From NCBI GenBank assembly GCA_903891365.1, contig CAITEG010000001.1, positions 1 to 12,875 on the forward strand: a stretch of 12,875 nucleotides of DNA, read 5' to 3'. Source of the stretch: an uncultured bacterium (lineage in GTDB: Bacteria > Patescibacteriota > Minisyncoccia > Phycocordibacterales > UBA9973). The translations under genes and the position numbers were made by a program. The first letter of the stretch is position 1. Each line of letters starts with the position of its first letter. The notes under the pieces were generated by a model. The model was given only the letters and a program-made list of their open reading frames with translations. It did not search any database and was not told where the DNA came from. Below are positions 12,237-12,875 of the stretch, in pieces.

Positions 12237-12875
12237 ATGACATCAAATGAAATCCGCCAAAAGTTCCTCAAATTTTTCGAAAACCGTGGACACAAGATAA
12301 TACCTTCAGCCTCTTTAATACCAGAGAATGATCCTTCAGTACTTTTCAATACAGCTGGTATGCAACCACTCGTACCTTATTTGCTTGGACAAAAGCACCC
12401 GATGGGAAATCGACTAGTCGATGCACAGAAGTGTGTTCGTACAGGAGATATAGAAGATGTCGGAGACAATAGACACTGTACTTTCTTTGAAATGCTTGGA
12501 AACTGGTCTTTAGGTGATTATTTTAAAGAAGAGGCCATTAAGTGGAGCTATGAATTCCTGACAGACAAAGAAGAAGGTCTAGGACTTGATGCAAATAGAA
12601 TCTATGTGACAGTCTTTGAAGGGAATGAAGATGCTCCACGAGATGAAGAAGCAGCTGGTATTTGGAAGAAATATTTACCTGAAGGGAGAATTTACTTCTT
12701 GCCAGCCAAGAATAATTGGTGGAGTGCAGGGGATAATGGTCCTTGTGGTCCTGATACAGAAATTTTCTATGATACAAATGAAAATGCTCTCGGAGATATG
12801 ATTCACGATGAGTTTGTAAAAGCTGATGACGAAGGCAGAGTTATAGAGATATGGAACAACGTTTTCATGCAGTAT
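12237..12875 (+). CDS. alaS: Alanyl-tRNA synthetase, N-terminal part (3' end off the window)
   Basis: Charges tRNA-Ala with alanine. The 213 visible residues belong to the class II catalytic core. They start TSNEIRQKFLKFFENRGHKI, the standard AlaS beginning, followed by LIPENDPSVLFNTAGMQPLVPYLLG (motif 1 region), QKCVRTGDIEDVGDNRHCTF (motif 2), FEMLGNWSLGDYFKEEAI and GDNGPCGPDTEIFYD. The substitution NRHCTFFEMLGNW for the more usual GRHHTFFEMLGNF is minor. The editing and C-terminal domains, if present, lie beyond base 12875, so completeness cannot be judged. There is no Shine-Dalgarno before ATG 12237. The frame remains open to the last base. Confidence 0.97.
   Translation, partial: MTSNEIRQKFLKFFENRGHKIIPSASLIPENDPSVLFNTAGMQPLVPYLLGQKHPMGNRLVDAQKCVRTGDIEDVGDNRHCTFFEMLGNWSLGDYFKEEAIKWSYEFLTDKEEGLGLDANRIYVTVFEGNEDAPRDEEAAGIWKKYLPEGRIYFLPAKNNWWSAGDNGPCGPDTEIFYDTNENALGDMIHDEFVKADDEGRVIEIWNNVFMQY

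Noticed and set aside
1..12875. CRISPR array, tRNA or rRNA genes, integrase, att sites, alternative genetic code
   Set aside because: No regularly spaced direct repeats, no cloverleaf or rRNA sequence and no integrase were seen. UGA serves as a normal stop (3398-3400) and Trp is encoded by TGG.

Overview
The window is a compact, AT-rich bacterial segment with every recognisable gene on the + strand. It looks like a Patescibacteria (candidate phyla radiation) genome, most likely the Parcubacteria side. The reasons are the gene content (a delta-prime-like clamp loader without a visible P-loop, a sigma-region-4/HARE-HTH protein, a membrane-anchored protein resembling the N-terminal part of CPR VirB4/HerA-type ATPases), the short intergenic spaces, and minimal use of Shine-Dalgarno sites. 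UGA is used as a stop, so this is the standard bacterial code. The taxonomic call is inference.

Layout: (1) 1-670, a Y1/REP-associated (RAYT-type) transposase gene cut at its 5' end by the window edge, followed by a perfect palindrome. (2) 707-3108, DNA polymerase III delta-prime-like subunit, ribosome recycling factor (frr) and site-2 protease RseP, with strong terminators after frr and rseP. (3) 3200-3455, an orphan 52-residue acidic peptide gene with its own promoter, the only clear strong Shine-Dalgarno site in the window, and its own terminator. (4) 3541-6542, TypA/BipA, then a sigma-region-4/HARE-HTH regulator behind a consensus promoter and a double-hairpin leader. (5) 6598-9875, a 35-residue single-span membrane peptide, a 433-residue membrane-anchored protein, MltG and a SAM-dependent methyltransferase, tightly packed. 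(6) 9873-9998, a 116-bp element with about 26-bp terminal inverted repeats and a possible TAAAA target duplication, directly before mnmA. (7) 10003-12156, mnmA, cutA and a short MgtC/SapB protein. (8) 12237 to the end, alaS, running off the window.

The genes mostly serve translation and its upkeep (Frr, TypA, MnmA, AlaS and probably the methyltransferase), the envelope (RseP, MltG, MgtC-like) and replication. Two sequence-level themes stand out. First, many start codons lie only 6-11 nt downstream of a TATAAT-like, often TGn-extended, -10 box, so much of the region is probably transcribed as leaderless mRNA. Second, small palindromes sharing the core GCAAGRCCT occur beside the transposase and also inside the coding sequences of the methyltransferase and mnmA, where they appear as in-frame insertions. 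This resembles a REP/RAYT system that tolerates insertion into genes.
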